A DNA stretch of 64,000 nt from contig OU342818.1 in the NCBI GenBank assembly GCA_910591455.2, positions 21,652,427 through 21,716,426 of the forward strand. Reading direction: 5' to 3'. The notes beneath the pieces are model-generated. The model worked only from the letters and a program-made list of their open reading frames with translations, had not been told where the DNA came from and made no database searches. Shown piece by piece: positions 1-13,016 of this stretch. The position numbers were made by a program, and so were the translations under genes. This DNA comes from Pholis gunnellus. Its lineage: Eukaryota > Chordata > Actinopteri > Perciformes > Pholidae. Every line of letters starts with the position of its first letter. Positions within the stretch are counted from its first letter, which is position 1.

Positions 1-3000
1 CCAGTTTGATAGTTCGGTCTATCTTCAACGTGCAGTCCCACCTGACGTAGCACGCTTTAGATCATACGTTGTCTGAGCTGTGCTGTGGTCCCTGTTATTA
101 TTAATAATCGTTTAATTGTACTGACATTAATAACTCTATTGATGTCAATCATTTTGTTTTTATATATGCTGATAACTCAAACACGCTCCTTTTCACACAA
201 TAGTATTCCTGAATAGTTGACCATTCACCGATTTGAAACTGGCTGTTCTCAACAAGCATTCGTAGCTGTACCTACGAAGAATAATGCGCTGTAATTCGCA
301 GGTATCCCACGAACAATCAAAATGTATGCAGTCCATGTGATCATGAACTAGACAGCAAAAGCCCATGCAGGGCGGGCAGGGCGGGCAGGTGAACAGGTCA
401 AACAAATACCGATCTTTCGCCTGGGAGACTGCTGTTGGAAAATGTGTGAAACGAGAAGTACATTTTGTCACAGAACTTCCGTATTTCAGTAAAGGCACTT
501 CCATAGTTCTTTTAACATAAACAAAATCTTTTCCTGAACCTACCTATCTTAAATATTTGATATTTCCTAAACCTAACTACGGATTTTATGATATTTTCCT
601 AAACCTTACTAAGTAGTTTTGTTGCCTGAATCTAGAAAAAAAGTAGTTTCTTGTGAAGACTGTGTGACTTTGTTTTATTAAAAAGACTGTATGCATTTAA
701 CGCGCGGAAATGGACCCTTATTGATGGCTTTCGTAGGTAAGCGCATTAAAAAATGATGAGTAACTTCTCGTAACACTGAGGTTACATTGCGTGAAGATGT
801 TGATGTTAGCGTGTTAGCGTGTTAGCTTGCCAGCCAAAGTATTTCAGCAAAGCTTTTGTTACACATTGTTTACACTGCCTGTGAATGCTATTAAATAAAA
901 CCAATAGAGTTATTCGGTTATGTATTTTTCTCTTTTGACTTGACTGACATTTTACTACTTTTTGTTGTTTTTGGTCCTCCATATCTTGCCTTGCCTTTGT
1001 CTGGGCTAAAAACTTTTTTTAAGAACCACTTGAGGGCATTCATCCTCGAAATAAGAAATATTGATCACCGAGCCAGTGTCCTGAATAGGCTATCCAGTTC
1101 AGTGTTTGCATTTTCGAGCACAGATGCATTGAAGTGAGAGACTTTGCAGAGAATTTTTTAAAAGTAATTTTCATGTGTGTCTGCTTCAACCCACTCCCCT
1201 CCCACGGAGTCTCATCCAAACTGTTTGCTCATTACTTCAGTCACACCCGTGATTTTACATGCTTCAGCGGCATCGTTTTTTGAAAAGCTGAATTCATGGC
1301 TGTGTGTTTTGCCCTCAGGTGATGCACTAATAATGTACCTCGGTTTAAAACGCAACACAATCATTGATTGAGGTAAAGTAGATATCTGTATTCCTGCACA
1401 GACTTCTGGATTTTAGAATCATTCTGAACAAAATTCCTGCTTGAGGATAATCATCAAACTGAAACGGATTCCAGACAGAAGGGAGTTAAATATGCTCAAC
1501 AAGGGTCTCTCAAATATTTTAAAAGCTGAGGTCGATTGAGGTCCTCAAAGCTCCTCTGGTTCTCTGTGTGAGGTGAAAATAACAAGCTTCATCCTGCTAG
1601 CGGTCTTTCTCGCGGGCTCCTATTCTGTTTTACGAGGTCTGTAGGGGACTGAACGCATGGAAACATTTGGAACAAGCTGGTCTGAGGGTCGGGTGACCGT
1701 GAGTCACCGTCTCACGGCAGTGTGAGGAAGCAGAAAGTACTCCAGTACTTTATTTTGACATCATGCAAGGCAGTTTCATAGACCTGATGTCACAAACACA
1801 GTAATTCTTAACACACTTATTAGGAGTAGATGAATGTCCGTGAAGCAGTTATTTCATTTAAATAATCCGGAGATCCGTGGCGCAGTGTAAATGAATTAAT
1901 AAAAAGTAAAAAATGGGGAATCATGAATATTTAATGTTGAATTCCCCTACACTCGCAATTAATGAAGTAAATGCTCCTCAGGGAGACGGGCTAAGGAGGA
2001 GCTCACCAGATCTCAATTTAACAGCATAAATGAGTGCGAAGACGTGGAGAGAGGAAAATCAGAAGCTGATGTTAACTGTCAGGAGGCCAAAGCTCTGTGT
2101 TAACGCTCGATTCCTCGTCAGTAAATGGAACCTGCATCCGCGATTACGGGAGAGGTGACGTTAGTTTCCTCGGCCGCTCAAACTTCATGAAACGTTCCCT
2201 CTGGATATTTTCATCCCGGCAAATGAAAGGCTGAACCTGGGTTTTCCTAATGACGGTGGAAAAGTGTGTGCTGTGCATTTTTTTTATTGAACATGCATTT
2301 TAATGTCACCGATGAGTGTGTACATGATGCTTTATGACTAATAATTAGTTTGTGAGGGGGCCAGGGGTCTTTGCATTCATGGGAAAATTAAAACTTTCCC
2401 GAAACATTCTTGAGGAATTCACTCATTGGCTTTCTTTTCCATGCAACCACTAGAGTGCTTTTTGTTATGTTTGCATATTTTATGTGAAAACAGTAAGCTG
2501 GGGAGGGCGGATATTGACATCGGCATTTACAGTAATAACGCTGAGTGTGAGTTAACCATCTCTGGCTATAGTGTGGGTACTATACTGTACTTGGTAACTA
2601 TTATCATATTGTATTACTTTGCTATGGCAATGACGGCGCATGTACTACTTGCTGCGGCCGGTAGCTCCCATGGTTTTCGCTCTATTTATGTCTGTATTTG
2701 TTTGAGTTCATCACTTTATCACATGAGTCAACATCTGAAAAGGAAGCGTGGAGATGGGTTTAAGTGCAGCGGCCCTTAAGGTAATCACCGCCCCTGGCCG
2801 ACCAACCAGCCAGACAAAACTCATGTTAGGCTATGAACGAGCGAAAACGCAGTCGCATGACGTCACGCCACCGCCACCAAGCTCAAGGTGGACTAGTTGG
2901 CGAGGTGACCTTTTGTAGTCTCATTATGCCACTCCTTTTTTCACTGCAGGCGAGTGAAAGGCAAGAACTCACAGGAAACAGCATTGAGACATTCTTCACT

Positions 3001-3074
3001 GCCAGGAAGTGAAAACACAGCAACACTGCAGACGTTTCATCAAGTGTCATCAGAGCTGGAGTCAGTCATAGCAA
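1..3074. other. Unique AT-rich DNA, no gene seen
   Basis: I find no convincing exon, RNA gene or complete element here. Open frames up to 117 codons (for example 2426-2779) resemble no protein family I know and have no splice or codon-use support. Small features are a twice-repeated GGGCGGGCA motif near 368-388, a GCGTGTTAG repeat near 808-825, and a stretch near 540-640 with spaced CCTAAACCT motifs that resembles the ends of a dispersed repeat described at 3890 and 41970. The rest looks like ordinary intergenic or intronic sequence. Confidence 0.6.
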
Positions 3075-3094
3075 GTGTGTGTGTGTGTGTGTGT
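3075..3094. repeat. (GT)n microsatellite
   Basis: Ten GT units run without interruption and are followed by a G-rich stretch. The valine/cysteine-rich frame across it is an artefact of the repeat. Confidence 0.95.
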
Positions 3095-3451
3095 AGGGGG
3101 GTGGGGCTTCAACTCAAATACCCTTGAATGGTGTATTAGAGCGAGAAATCCTACACTGACTTGTTTGAAGAAGTCTGGAAAAAGGGTTTCGCGAACATTG
3201 CATCACATCTGCCTCTGTGTGAAGTATACAGGTGCACACACACTCCGCCGTACTGTTTGCGCACTGCCGGTGTTTCCATCACACATGTACAAACACAAAT
3301 TCCTTCTCTGACTGACTCCCGCTCGCTCTGATCATAGTTCTCAGAACCCTTCAAGACCTGCCATGTTTGTTTTACTGCATGTTATCACTTCACAAGTTCT
3401 GAATCAGTACATTGTGTACTGTATGTTATTTTCCTTAGACAAAGCTTCATT

Positions 3452-3478
3452 AATATATATATATATATATATATATAT
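3452..3478. repeat. (AT)n microsatellite
   Basis: An uninterrupted alternating AT tract of about 27 bp. A shorter impure relative lies at about 8034-8071. Confidence 0.95.
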
Positions 3479-6400
3479 GCATAGTGTATTTAGCAGCATT
3501 AACAGACAGTAAGAAAAACATTAATTACAGTTATGTATGCCGGATGAGTTCACATTGAAAACATACAGGGAAACATTGCAAATATGATACAATATGATGT
3601 ATGATTTTTGAAAATCAAGGCACAAGAAAGACTCGGTGAATGAAAAAGGACTCTAGATGGGCACTATTGTTTATAATATTATTCTAGTTGTGGGAATCCA
3701 GTGACTAGTGTGATAATTAAACTCATCATGTGCAGCCAGGTCTCCAAGAATTGAATCGGCAAATATGTTTTGAGGAAAACATATATTCTCTCCAGGAGTA
3801 GAGAGTTTGTTTTTGACAAATTACATGTACAGTATGCTTCTAATCAAAGTCTGGCACAGGGAGAAGGTCGAGACGGATGGGTAGCTCAAACACCCAGGAG
3901 AACGCTGTTTGTGTCCTGTGTGAAACCAAAAGTCAACGTTGACTTATTCTAATGACGTAGCAAACATGCTCTTTATTTAGTCAAACCACAATGTTTAAAT
4001 AAACCTAACCAAGTGGTTTGTTGCTTTTTTGTTGTTGTCCGGGGGAAATGTAATTTCCCCCGGAAGACATCTGAGAGTGCAGTTCAGTTGTATGGGAACG
4101 TTAATATGTAGGAGACGGGGTTGCTTTGTGTGTGACAAGCGCTGAGCAATTTGAGCAAAAATATCTGTCTTATTAGAATTACATTTTATTGTTTTCGATA
4201 AATTAAAGTCAAGAGCTGTAATTGTTTCTACATGAAATCGAATAGGATAAAAAATGATACAGTCCTCACATGGTCCCTTTTTTTTCTCAACCAGTCACCA
4301 AGAGAACAGTCAACTTCTAAATGAACGGACCTTTCGTCTACCTGCTAGCTACTTTTTACGAAATTGACTGGAGGCAATCATCCAGATCGTTTGTGTGGAA
4401 ACTCGCCACTCTGTTGGTGCTTTTTGTGATCAGCGAAAAGACATCCCCTGCTCATTATGTCAAACAAAATTACACATTCTAGTTTTTGATGAAATCATCG
4501 CTGCACACTGCCATGCAGAGGCCCTATTAACGCTCACAAAATCAATGTTAGTCAGTTACAGCTGAGCATATTTAGCCTGTGAAATCACTCCAATGTCCAT
4601 CAAGAAGCTTTTAATTAAACAAGTTGTGAGAAACGCAACACATCCACGTTGGATGTATCATCACCTTTTAAGATAAGCAAAAGGTTACTTACTTAAACAT
4701 CTAGCAGTTTGTTTTCCACCAAATCTGCCTCTTGAGCTGCTGAATAACTGTGTCTGTCTGAGCAGTTGGAGTTTTAGAGCTTTTTTTAAGAGCCTATCAC
4801 CCTAATCCTGTAGGTTCATCATGACAAGTGGCTCACGACAAAGTCGAGGTGTCTCAGAAACACTTGAACCTCCACACTCACTCAGAAGTGTTGGCCTCGG
4901 AGCTAAACAAATTCATCTTCGATGGCCAAATCGTGGAGCGGCTCCGGTCCGCGCTAGGTTTGCGATGAGATTGAATCTTGTAATTCTACAAATTAATGTG
5001 CAAGAATTATATCAGTTTTAGGCCAAAGAAAAATGGCACGCTTCGCTTCCGTACACCACCCGAGGGACTGACCTCAGCTTATAATTCTTTGTGAAATATC
5101 TAGATTTGTAAATCCGTTGCCTCGTGGTCGCGGCAGCAGATAACGCATTCTTTCATTTTCACAGCTTCTCATTGTGCTCCAAAATGACTTTCTGCCATTG
5201 CGTCCGTGTCAGCGATAACGTACATTTTGTGTGGGGCGGGTCGACCTCAAGGACCCCCGAGAGATCAGATAACAAATGTGCGTCAATGAAGCGCATTTCA
5301 CCCGTGCGCCCCCGTGTGAGACAGAGCCACAATGTGACTCATCTGTATGTAAATAAAGCGCTGTGCTCCTGTCCACAGTTTTTTCTCTTCTTTTTTTTGT
5401 TGTCGTCGTCACGATGAATAATTTGATTTTGTGAAATCTCAACACAAATTCAGATTGTTTTGGCTCTCATTACATCGCTCAACTTATTTGACAGGGGAAA
5501 TAACTTTATTTCATTACATGCCAGAATAGATATGTGAATTGAATGTGGGAGGCGTTGAAGGGAGGGGAAACAACCTATAGAGATCATTTCATTAAGTGAA
5601 GTGAAGTGAAGCAGTGAGAGAGAGTGAATGATATGGGGGAACCTTTATTTCGCAAGCGCCACGAAAAAAAGAGATCCAGCATTACATAAACTCACTTTTA
5701 TCATCACGCAAACGCTGTTTTTTTTTATTCCTTTCACCCAAATATGCTGTTCAAAACGATTTAACTGAGTCAAAACAGCGGGCTTTTTTTTTTTAGCCTG
5801 CATCCCTATTGTCTCTTTCCAACAAAACGGTTGACCTTGGAGTAGAGTGGGATTACAATTAACATGTTTTCACAGCCGAGAAAAAAAAAAAAGAGAGTCC
5901 AGGCTTGATTTGCTTCCATTATTATACATATCACATCTCTGCAGCGTATTGACTGTTGCCAGGCCTGGCAGGGAGCGTCGAATCCGGTGGAAAGTCATCT
6001 CTCCCAGGAGTGCTCTGCACTGAAAATCCCCAGCATAACTAAATACTCCGGCCTTCGCTATCATGCAGGCTCCCGCAGAACCTTCATCGTTTGGCCGAGC
6101 GTAGAACCGCCCCGCTTCCGCTCGGCTGAAGGGGAAACCACAACTAAGAGAAACATTTGGTCCCTTTTTAGAAGCTGCCGGACATTCGTTTGGCAGGAAG
6201 CTGTATCTGTAGAGGCAGTGTCATTAATCAGCAGCTGGATGTTGCCGTGTAAACGGGTCGAGGTCGTCTGCTGGGCCACTGCAGTTTAAAAATGTCCTCC
6301 TGCAGCTGCATAAGTTAAGCTTAGCCATTAATTGAATAGTGCAACATTTTGGGAAATATTATTATTTGCTTTCCTGTGCGTCTGGCTCCAGTGTGATGTC

Positions 6401-6639
6401 CCTTCCTTCTTTTATAGGGTTCCTCTACAGACTCCAGGAAGCGAAAACTTTCGTGGTAAAACCAATTTCACAGGAGTAGCCATCATTTGCTCATCAGGAT
6501 GCCAAAAATCGGCATCAAATTCAGTTTTGGTGAACTTGGAAATTTGAATTTGCGACGTTGATGGAGGGCAAAGGGTCTCGACAGGCTTATCAATGTGTAG
6601 CTTGTTAGCAGAATGCAGAATGTGTCTTAAACCTCCCTT
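3479..6639. other. Unique DNA, no gene seen
   Basis: Apart from the dispersed repeat at 3890-4035, I recognise no element or coding exon. Short homopurine and homopyrimidine runs occur, such as the A-run near 5881 and T-runs near 5717 and 5784. A GTGAA/GAGA-rich stretch lies at about 5595-5630. Opposing open frames between 5987 and 6289 overlap on both strands and have no family resemblance. Confidence 0.55.
3890..4035 (-). repeat. Dispersed repeat, family with GTTTCACAC core
   Basis: The stretch reads GTCCTGTGTGAAACCAAAAG, then CAACGTTGAC, and ends in CCTAACCAAGTGGTTTGTTG. In reverse complement it matches a module seen at 27105-27300, 36715-36800 and 41970-42180: a CAACRTTGACTT-type block followed by GGTTTCA and a GACACGAACAG-type block, with TTTAGG motifs on the outer side. 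There is no coding potential. The class (MITE or SINE) is unknown. Membership rests on by-eye comparison of four diverged copies. Confidence 0.5.
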
Positions 6640-6712
6640 CTCTCTTGGCCATCAGGGGGCGACTCATCTGGTTCCAAAAAGAAGTCAGATTGTATTGAAG
6701 TCATGAAAAATA
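6640..6712 (+). repeat. Fragment of dispersed repeat (CTCTGGTTGCAAAAAGAAGT family)
   Basis: The segment with GGGGGCGACTCATCTGGTTC followed by AAAAAGAAGTCAGATTGTAT matches the start of larger copies at 28990-29335 and 62502-63010. It is a truncated member of an interspersed repeat that I recognise as common in teleosts. It has no coding capacity. Confidence 0.6.
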
Positions 6713-6949
6713 CGTTTCATACCATACACCGTTGTCTATATGTTCAGCTTGTTCCAGTTTGGATGTGCAATATGAGTGAAATATTCAATCACCAATTTTT
6801 GACGTCTGCACCGCTTGCAAAGAGGAAAAAAGAGAAACGAAACAAATTCTAGATGCCTTATTCATCATGTTGTACCCGTTTATCTGTAATTCATCCTGAA
6901 ATGTTTTTGAATCTTCAGAAACGGATCATCCCAAGAATTTCAAATAGAC

Positions 6950-7780
6950 CTCTTTTAAGAGTTTAAACACAGCTTGGCTCCAAAGACATGCACTTTAATT
7001 AAATCCCTGTGACCTCCGCTTGCCGGGCTGATCAACAGGATAATTGTGATATTTGATCTCTTTTGTCTCCAGTGCATAACTTTTCAATAAAAAAAGATGG
7101 TTATTTTTGGAATACAAAGCCACGCTATTTAATTATCTACCTCAAGCTAATACTTATTATTTCAGTAGAACTCTGAGCATGTGTCACATCCTTCCATATT
7201 TTTAACAATTAATTACAACATTTGGGACACAACGGGATTGAGACTGGTCTGCTCCCGGAGCAAGACACAAATATACTGTCTCATGAAGCAGATGCTTAAA
7301 ATAAAAAAAACTCAGCATTAATCCTCTCAGAAAGGACAAATTAATTAGCTCTAAAGGTGTCTTGACTTTGATGTGTCTCCGACTGCGTCCTCCCCTCCCC
7401 TTTTAACGAATTGATGCGCATCATCTGAATGCCATCGCCTTATGCAACCATTTTCAGATCTCGCCGCGAGATCGATACCCCTGCGTGTCTTTGCTTTGAT
7501 GTCGTCAGTCTGACATTTTTAGCCCCCAGTCATCCTTAATTCATCGGGATTTGCGTCTTCCGGGTGCTCAGCTGTGTGGAGCGCTCCCGCTGCCTGTTAA
7601 TTGAAAAACCGGAGCACAAAAGGATGACATTGGCGTCGATTGACATTCCTCGGCAGAGTGGAGCTGAGCAGGCTCGCTTGACAGTTAGAGTCACAGCGAG
7701 TGACTGTTGGTGAGGCGGCGTGTGGGAACACGGTGAAGTGAAATTAACATGGTCAGCTGATGCTGTGAGAACACAACTAA
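6950..7780. other. Candidate conserved non-coding block
   Basis: No repeat and no exon was recognised. Unlike its neighbours, the block is complex, low in simple repeats, and rich in homeodomain-type TTAATTA/TAATTA cores (near 6996, 7341 and 7598), GC-rich patches (7440-7490 and 7560-7620) and spaced palindromes. That composition resembles fish developmental enhancers lying in gene deserts. It is inference from texture only; a cross-species alignment would decide it. Confidence 0.25.
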
Positions 7781-9035
7781 TGAGGTTTGGATGTACACCT
7801 TAACATAGCCTTTAGGGCTAAATTACAGTCTTGTCATTTTAATTACTTACAGTATCCACAGACCATGATCTAATTAAAAGAAGCTATTTCAGTCACTTTT
7901 ATTTAAACTACAGTTAGACTCTGATAAGGAGTACATATGGACTGGAGGGAGTCTAGTAGGATAAAGACATGTCCATTTAAGTTAAAGAAGTTTCTTCTGA
8001 GGGATAATAAATGACAGGCAAGAAAATGTACAAATATATATATATATAAATATACACATACATATATATGGTGTTGTCATAACAACAATACAATGTTATA
8101 ATGTCAGTGGTTAATACGTCAATTTACAGCAAAGGGGATCTTTCAACAATCTACATAATTAACTGATAAAAATACAAGAATTAAACCTGCAGCAAGTTGC
8201 CAACACCACACATTTTATCACCTTTTAAGTTGATATGGTGAATTTGCTAGCAAACGGTTGGTTTGAGATTTACTTCTTCATCATGAGTAGCATATTTTTT
8301 TAAGCTTAAATTGGCATCTAAATTGGAGCATCTTTGTCACCTTCTTCACCCCCGATGAGTTTGCATGCCTGTATGCATGGCAATCTTGTGTGGAACTACT
8401 TGCTCCATTATGTTCACCAGCGGGTTTTTTTGGTTGATGGATCCTCTTCCTGTGATGGTCTACAAACCATTGCTTGTATTCAAACAGAAGAAAAAGGGAG
8501 TATTACCCAAACACAGCAAACTGGAGACACCTAGTTAATGTACACCCATGGATGTATTATAAGGATTGGCTACAGGACTCAAAGATGCTGCCTAGTCACT
8601 TGAATGAAAACTGCTCGCCAAGGGATGGCAGTCAAAACCATTAAAAGGTCTCCTTTAGTCTGTTCACCATGTTTATTGCATATCCAGACATTCACTTACT
8701 GTATATGATACAAGCTTTAAAAACGCTGTATCATAGCATCACAGTTGATGCATCTCCAGTCACCGGCACATACACTGTTTCCTCCCTGCAGAACGTGTCA
8801 CGTGTCCAAGGAGGCCACTATAAAGCCCGGTCGATAGTGGATTCTGCTGTCTCTGCCGAGCTAGTGTTAATACAATGGGTTTTGTGAGCCCCTCGCTGCA
8901 CGCAACAGGCAGCAGCGGAGGGGGGGGGGAGACAGCCAGCCATCCAGATCAAATGGCTCAACCCTCTCGGGTGCTATGTGCTGTCAGCATGAAGGATGCC
9001 ATCCTTATTTGTTTTGATCTACGAAAAACAAAGCG
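7781..9035. other. Unique DNA, no gene seen
   Basis: An impure AT/ATAC tract lies at about 8034-8071. Two overlapping small open frames (8669-8887 and 8875-9093) have no recognisable domain. I see no repeat boundary or exon. Confidence 0.5.
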
Positions 9036-9640
9036 AGGAGGAATTCCCCCGCTTTATTCCTCGTGTGCAGAACGGCCTGACCACAGTGTGTGAGACGTGC
9101 TTTATGTTGTCTCCCCCGCATTGACAGATCGTTGACCTCTTCATTCTGGTGTGCATGTGTGGGTTTCACTGTGAAAAACAAGTCGCGGTGTGAGCCAAAT
9201 CTACCGTACAGCAGAAATAATCTTCCTCCGTTGTCGCTATCAGCTCCCACCAAATCCATTACCGCATATGGACACCTAAATCCAAGGTCTGTCTGAAAGC
9301 CAAGACGAATGCGGCCTCTGTACGCAACTTGCTTCATTAAATCATGTGAAAGCACAATTTGCCCGGCTGTGTCTCCTCCGCAGGTGAGGCGACAGCGTTG
9401 AAGGCCCCGGAGCTTTGGCGACACGCAGCCTCGTGGTGATAAATATGCAGGGTGTCGCGCTGTGCGTCGGCGGTAAATGTATCTCCTGCACAGAGCTAAT
9501 GAAGTATCTCATATTAAGCACTTACAGAGTATCCATCACGTTGAAATACAGGACAAGCGCAGCACATCAGCGCCACGATCTTAATCTGAAGCCCCTCTGT
9601 GTGAGCTCCCTGCAGGATTAGAACCGTGTCAGCTCATTCA
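9036..9640. other. Candidate conserved non-coding block
   Basis: This block holds the longest unassigned frame of the first 12 kb, 139 codons on the minus strand (9005-9424), plus overlapping plus-strand frames. None resembles a known protein. The sequence is non-repetitive, moderately GC-rich, and contains the segments AATTTGCCCGGCTGTGTCTC and CTCATATTAAGCACTTACAG. This looks more like a regulatory block than an exon because no phase-consistent splice signals bracket the frames. A real short exon cannot be excluded. Confidence 0.2.
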
Positions 9641-9914
9641 TAAGTCTTGTGCTATTTAAAGGAATCCGGTGATCAATTTTTAACAGCTTGTTTTTTTATA
9701 AACTCGTGGCATTTATTTTACATTGAGATTTAGGTCAAGTGTTTTTTCTCTGTTAGAGGAGCTGTAGTTTCAGTCCATGTGAACACCCGGGACACTGCTT
9801 TAAACACTATATCTCCAAGTCACGTGCTCGGACAGGGTGAAGCCGCCTGTCACCTTGGACGACCTACAGCATGGGTTCTATTGAGGAAGGACCTTAATGC
9901 ATCAGATATTAGTT

Positions 9915-10130
9915 AAAGGGCCAGTGTGTAGGGTTTAGTGGCATCCAGCGGTGCGGTTGCAGATCGCAACCAACTGAATACCCCTCCGCTAACTCCTCCC
10001 CCTTTCCAAGAAGCTCAGCTCCACCAAAGATCAACCATTTTTTTCCCTCATCACTGGCAAGATGGTGACGATCGGACCCACCCACTTTGAGCTTCACAGC
10101 GGCTCTTCAGAAACCCATGGGTAATGTAAG
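9915..10130 (+). repeat. Dispersed teleost repeat (AAAGGGCCAGTGTGTAGG family)
   Basis: It begins AAAGGGCCAGTGTGTAGG and continues with TTTAGTGGCATCCAGCGGTG and GCAACCAACTGAATACCCCT. I recognise this as the 5' end of a very common percomorph interspersed repeat. It includes the segment GCAAGATGGTGACGATC. The 62-codon minus-strand frame over it is incidental. I cannot assign the superfamily from sequence alone. Confidence 0.65.
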
Positions 10131-12342
10131 GGAGAATAATTACAGATATTAAACTGTCGCAGGGTGTAAAACCGTGGTAACACCATTCGCTCACAGGCTA
10201 GCTTTACGTAATAACAATACTTATGAACAGACATGAGAAGTTCAAAACCTTGGTGGTGCTAATTCTCCAGTCAGGTGCCGGTAAACCATTGCAGAAGAAG
10301 AGGGCAAAACGAGATGGTGCAATTAAAAGAGCTCCAGTCAAACCTAAAACGATGGAAAACGACATGGGAAACATTAAACGTCCGTTGCCACCGTCTCATC
10401 TTACCGTTACATCAATAAACCAACTTGTCCACCCAAGCCAGTGCTGAAAATGTATGGCAATACAGTTCAACTCTTTTCAAGTTTCTAGCATTTTCACTCG
10501 GGCTTTTTAAATGTGCAAATTGAAAATGTGTTTAAAACCAGGTGGATTGAAATGGGCTTACTGAGGCTTTGGGAAAGTCAAGCAGCAACGCTACAAATTG
10601 TGCGTTTGGGCTCCTGCAATACGTATGTGGAGGTGTTCGGATTTAGAGCAAATGTGCGAGGCTCCCAAGTAGCTGAACCTGGTTTATCACTGCAGCAGGG
10701 GAAATGTAATCAGCAATGTTACAGGGGAACACCACCTAAATTAAGTATTTTCCAAGGCTTAGAAAAGTTTAATCAGAGAGAGAGCAAAAAAAAAAAAACA
10801 GAACGAAGTCAGAGCTGGTGATATTATCAGGTATAGAGTCTTGAGATTCTCCATAGACGATGAATGGGAGGCAGATTTTGTTTTTGTTTTTCCTACCCAA
10901 ATGAGCTTTATGCTATTGTAGTGTTCTCCGTTGTAAAAAATAAAATGCACCTATATAGAACATCCCCCTGGTCTGAGCTATGTCATCCCTCCCACGTCAT
11001 TGTCAATGGAGCAGTTCCACTCTCTGTACTTGTTGACAACCAACATTTAAGTTTTAACAGTCTAGTTTTAGGATTTGGTAGAGAGCTGTTCATGTTTACT
11101 TGTATTTTTGGACCGTCCACTGCCCCTTTTTAAATATAGGAGAAGCTGGTTTTATTTGACACATACAGAGGGACAGAGGCGAGTAGGTTGAAACAGTGAG
11201 AAAGAGACAGAGAGAAACATTTAGGTTGTAATAGACAGTGAAAACTCTTTAGCGCCACAACAAGAAAAGACAAAGCAACAATGCAGCCTCTTACAGTTTC
11301 TACATGAAGTCGTTTGCCGGATGCTTCTGCCCATAGCAACATAATAACATAAGGTACAAGCAAAGCCACAGTGGAACAAGGAGAAGCCTTCAAATGTAAG
11401 TGCCACAACAGTCAGTTCCATTTTCGCACAACATATCCCCCATAGTGCGTGTCTTTGTACAAATATTCAGAGAACTGCACCAGTCTTTTTTTATTTTATT
11501 TTTCATTCTTAAATGGAAAATGTAGCCAAACTGTCTATTTTAGTTGCATTGGGCAACCACATTGGGGTAAGTATGGTTGGTCTTCAAAATCTAATTTGTG
11601 TTTACAATGTTGACATTTTCAGTTTGTTTACCATCTTTTTTATATTCCAAATATTCAATTTGAATATGTAATGTATCTGATTGTATGTTTCAGCCATAAA
11701 ACGTGTCATTACTGATTTGAATTGCCAGTAAAGCAAAACTATAGTTTGAATAAGTTGAAATAAAGAAACAGTGCCTTAGGGTTATGTACATGAGACAATT
11801 TGCTTGAGATTTAACACAAGATGAGAAGGCTTTTTCTGGTTTAACAGTGTTTAACAGGAGCCCTTCTAAATTAGGATTTGATTTAAAAACGTGGAACCAG
11901 AGGCCATCGTCTCCTGCCAATGTGCTACTAATTTACAAACACAAACCCACAAGGAGATGCTGATTGCTGAATGATATTGCATCTCATGGAAATTCAGTGT
12001 AACACTGAATTTTTCTTATTTTGTAACTTAATTGCCTTGACCTGAGGTGGGACAATTAGCAAGGTTTCTTAATTTATATCTAAATATTTGTGATCTCCTT
12101 ATGCTGACTCACTTGCTTGCCTCTCCAGTGCACAGCTGCATAGTTATCTCTGGAAGGACCTGTCATGTCCCGGTTCTCTGATGATGAAGTCATTTTTGGG
12201 GTAAACCTTTCAACAGGTTCTGAGCTGGGGCGGCACTAATTGGCTTTAGCTTGCAGTTTAAAGCTTGAGGGAGCATGTTGAGTGTGGGATTTTTCAACGA
12301 AGATGCCTCTAAGGGCAGAGAATGGCATTAGACTGTTTGATG
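10131..12342. other. Unique AT-rich DNA, no gene seen
   Basis: No element ends or domains were recognised. A 12-A run sits near 10787. Small frames at 10513-10821, 10864-11133 and 11130-11408 (minus) are low-complexity or unlike any family I know. The last part leads directly into the LINE 5' end at 12343. Confidence 0.5.
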
Positions 12343-12625
12343 AAGATGGCGCCGCGGATGGCAGCCTCAGTACTGTGCTCTCTCGTACTTTTTCTGTTTT
12401 TGTTTGTTTGTCTTGTTTCCAGCTCTCCCTCTCTGATCACATTCAGCAGAGAGGAACTTTTAAACATCCGGATCCACTGGACAAAACTTTTCGCCGCATT
12501 TCATCGAACATTTTTCAGAGATTTTAGTTGGGGGAGCGGCTCTACTTGGAATTTATCGGAGACGCCGACGAGGGAAGCGAGCAGGAGCGCTCGTTAACCT
12601 ACGTCGACGGGGACTCAGAACTGCG

Positions 12626-13016
12626 CTCCCGTCAATTCACCTGACGAATGTCCGCTCTCTGGCGAACAAGATGGATGAGCTGCTGCTCCTCAACAAACTA
12701 AAAAAGGACTTTAGCAGATCTGCCGCCCTGTGCTTCACTGAAACCTGGCTTGGTGAGCACATCCCGGACAGCGCATTACATCTGCCGGGCTTCCAACTTC
12801 TCAGAGCGGACCGCGTAATGGCTCTGTCGGGGAAAACGAGGGGAGGCGGAATCTGTTTCTGCATTAACCAAGGTTGGTGTACAGATGTCACAGTGTTAAA
12901 GGAATCATGCAGCCCTCACTTGGAAACACTTTTAATAGACTGCAAACCTTTTTATTCACCGCGGGAGTTTTCCTCATTCATTCTGGTGGGTGTCACCACA
13001 GGCCTGTGTGAGTGAG
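12626..13016 (+). pseudogene. LINE endonuclease fragment (copy 1)
   Basis: The reading frame gives HLTNVRSLANKMDELLLLN and then CFTETWLGEHIPDSALHLPG, GKTRGGGICFCINQGW and KPFYSPREFSSFILVGV. These are the first half of the apurinic/apyrimidinic-type endonuclease of LINEs, which nicks target DNA for target-primed reverse transcription. The Asn motif (NVRSL) and the catalytic Glu motif (TETWL) are present. The frame breaks just after ILVGV at about 12987, where the following PPQACVSEE-type sequence continues in another frame. The GDFN and SDH motifs are lost in the deletion that follows. A 5' section (from about 12345) codes in a different frame for the leader. Confidence 0.8.

Noticed and set aside
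2426..2779. 117-codon hydrophobic frame as a membrane protein
   Set aside because: Isolated and without family resemblance. AT-rich sequence readily gives hydrophobic frames by chance.
9005..9424. 139-codon minus-strand frame as a gene
   Set aside because: No recognisable domain, overlaps plus-strand frames of similar quality, and has no splice or start context. It is kept only as part of a possible conserved block.
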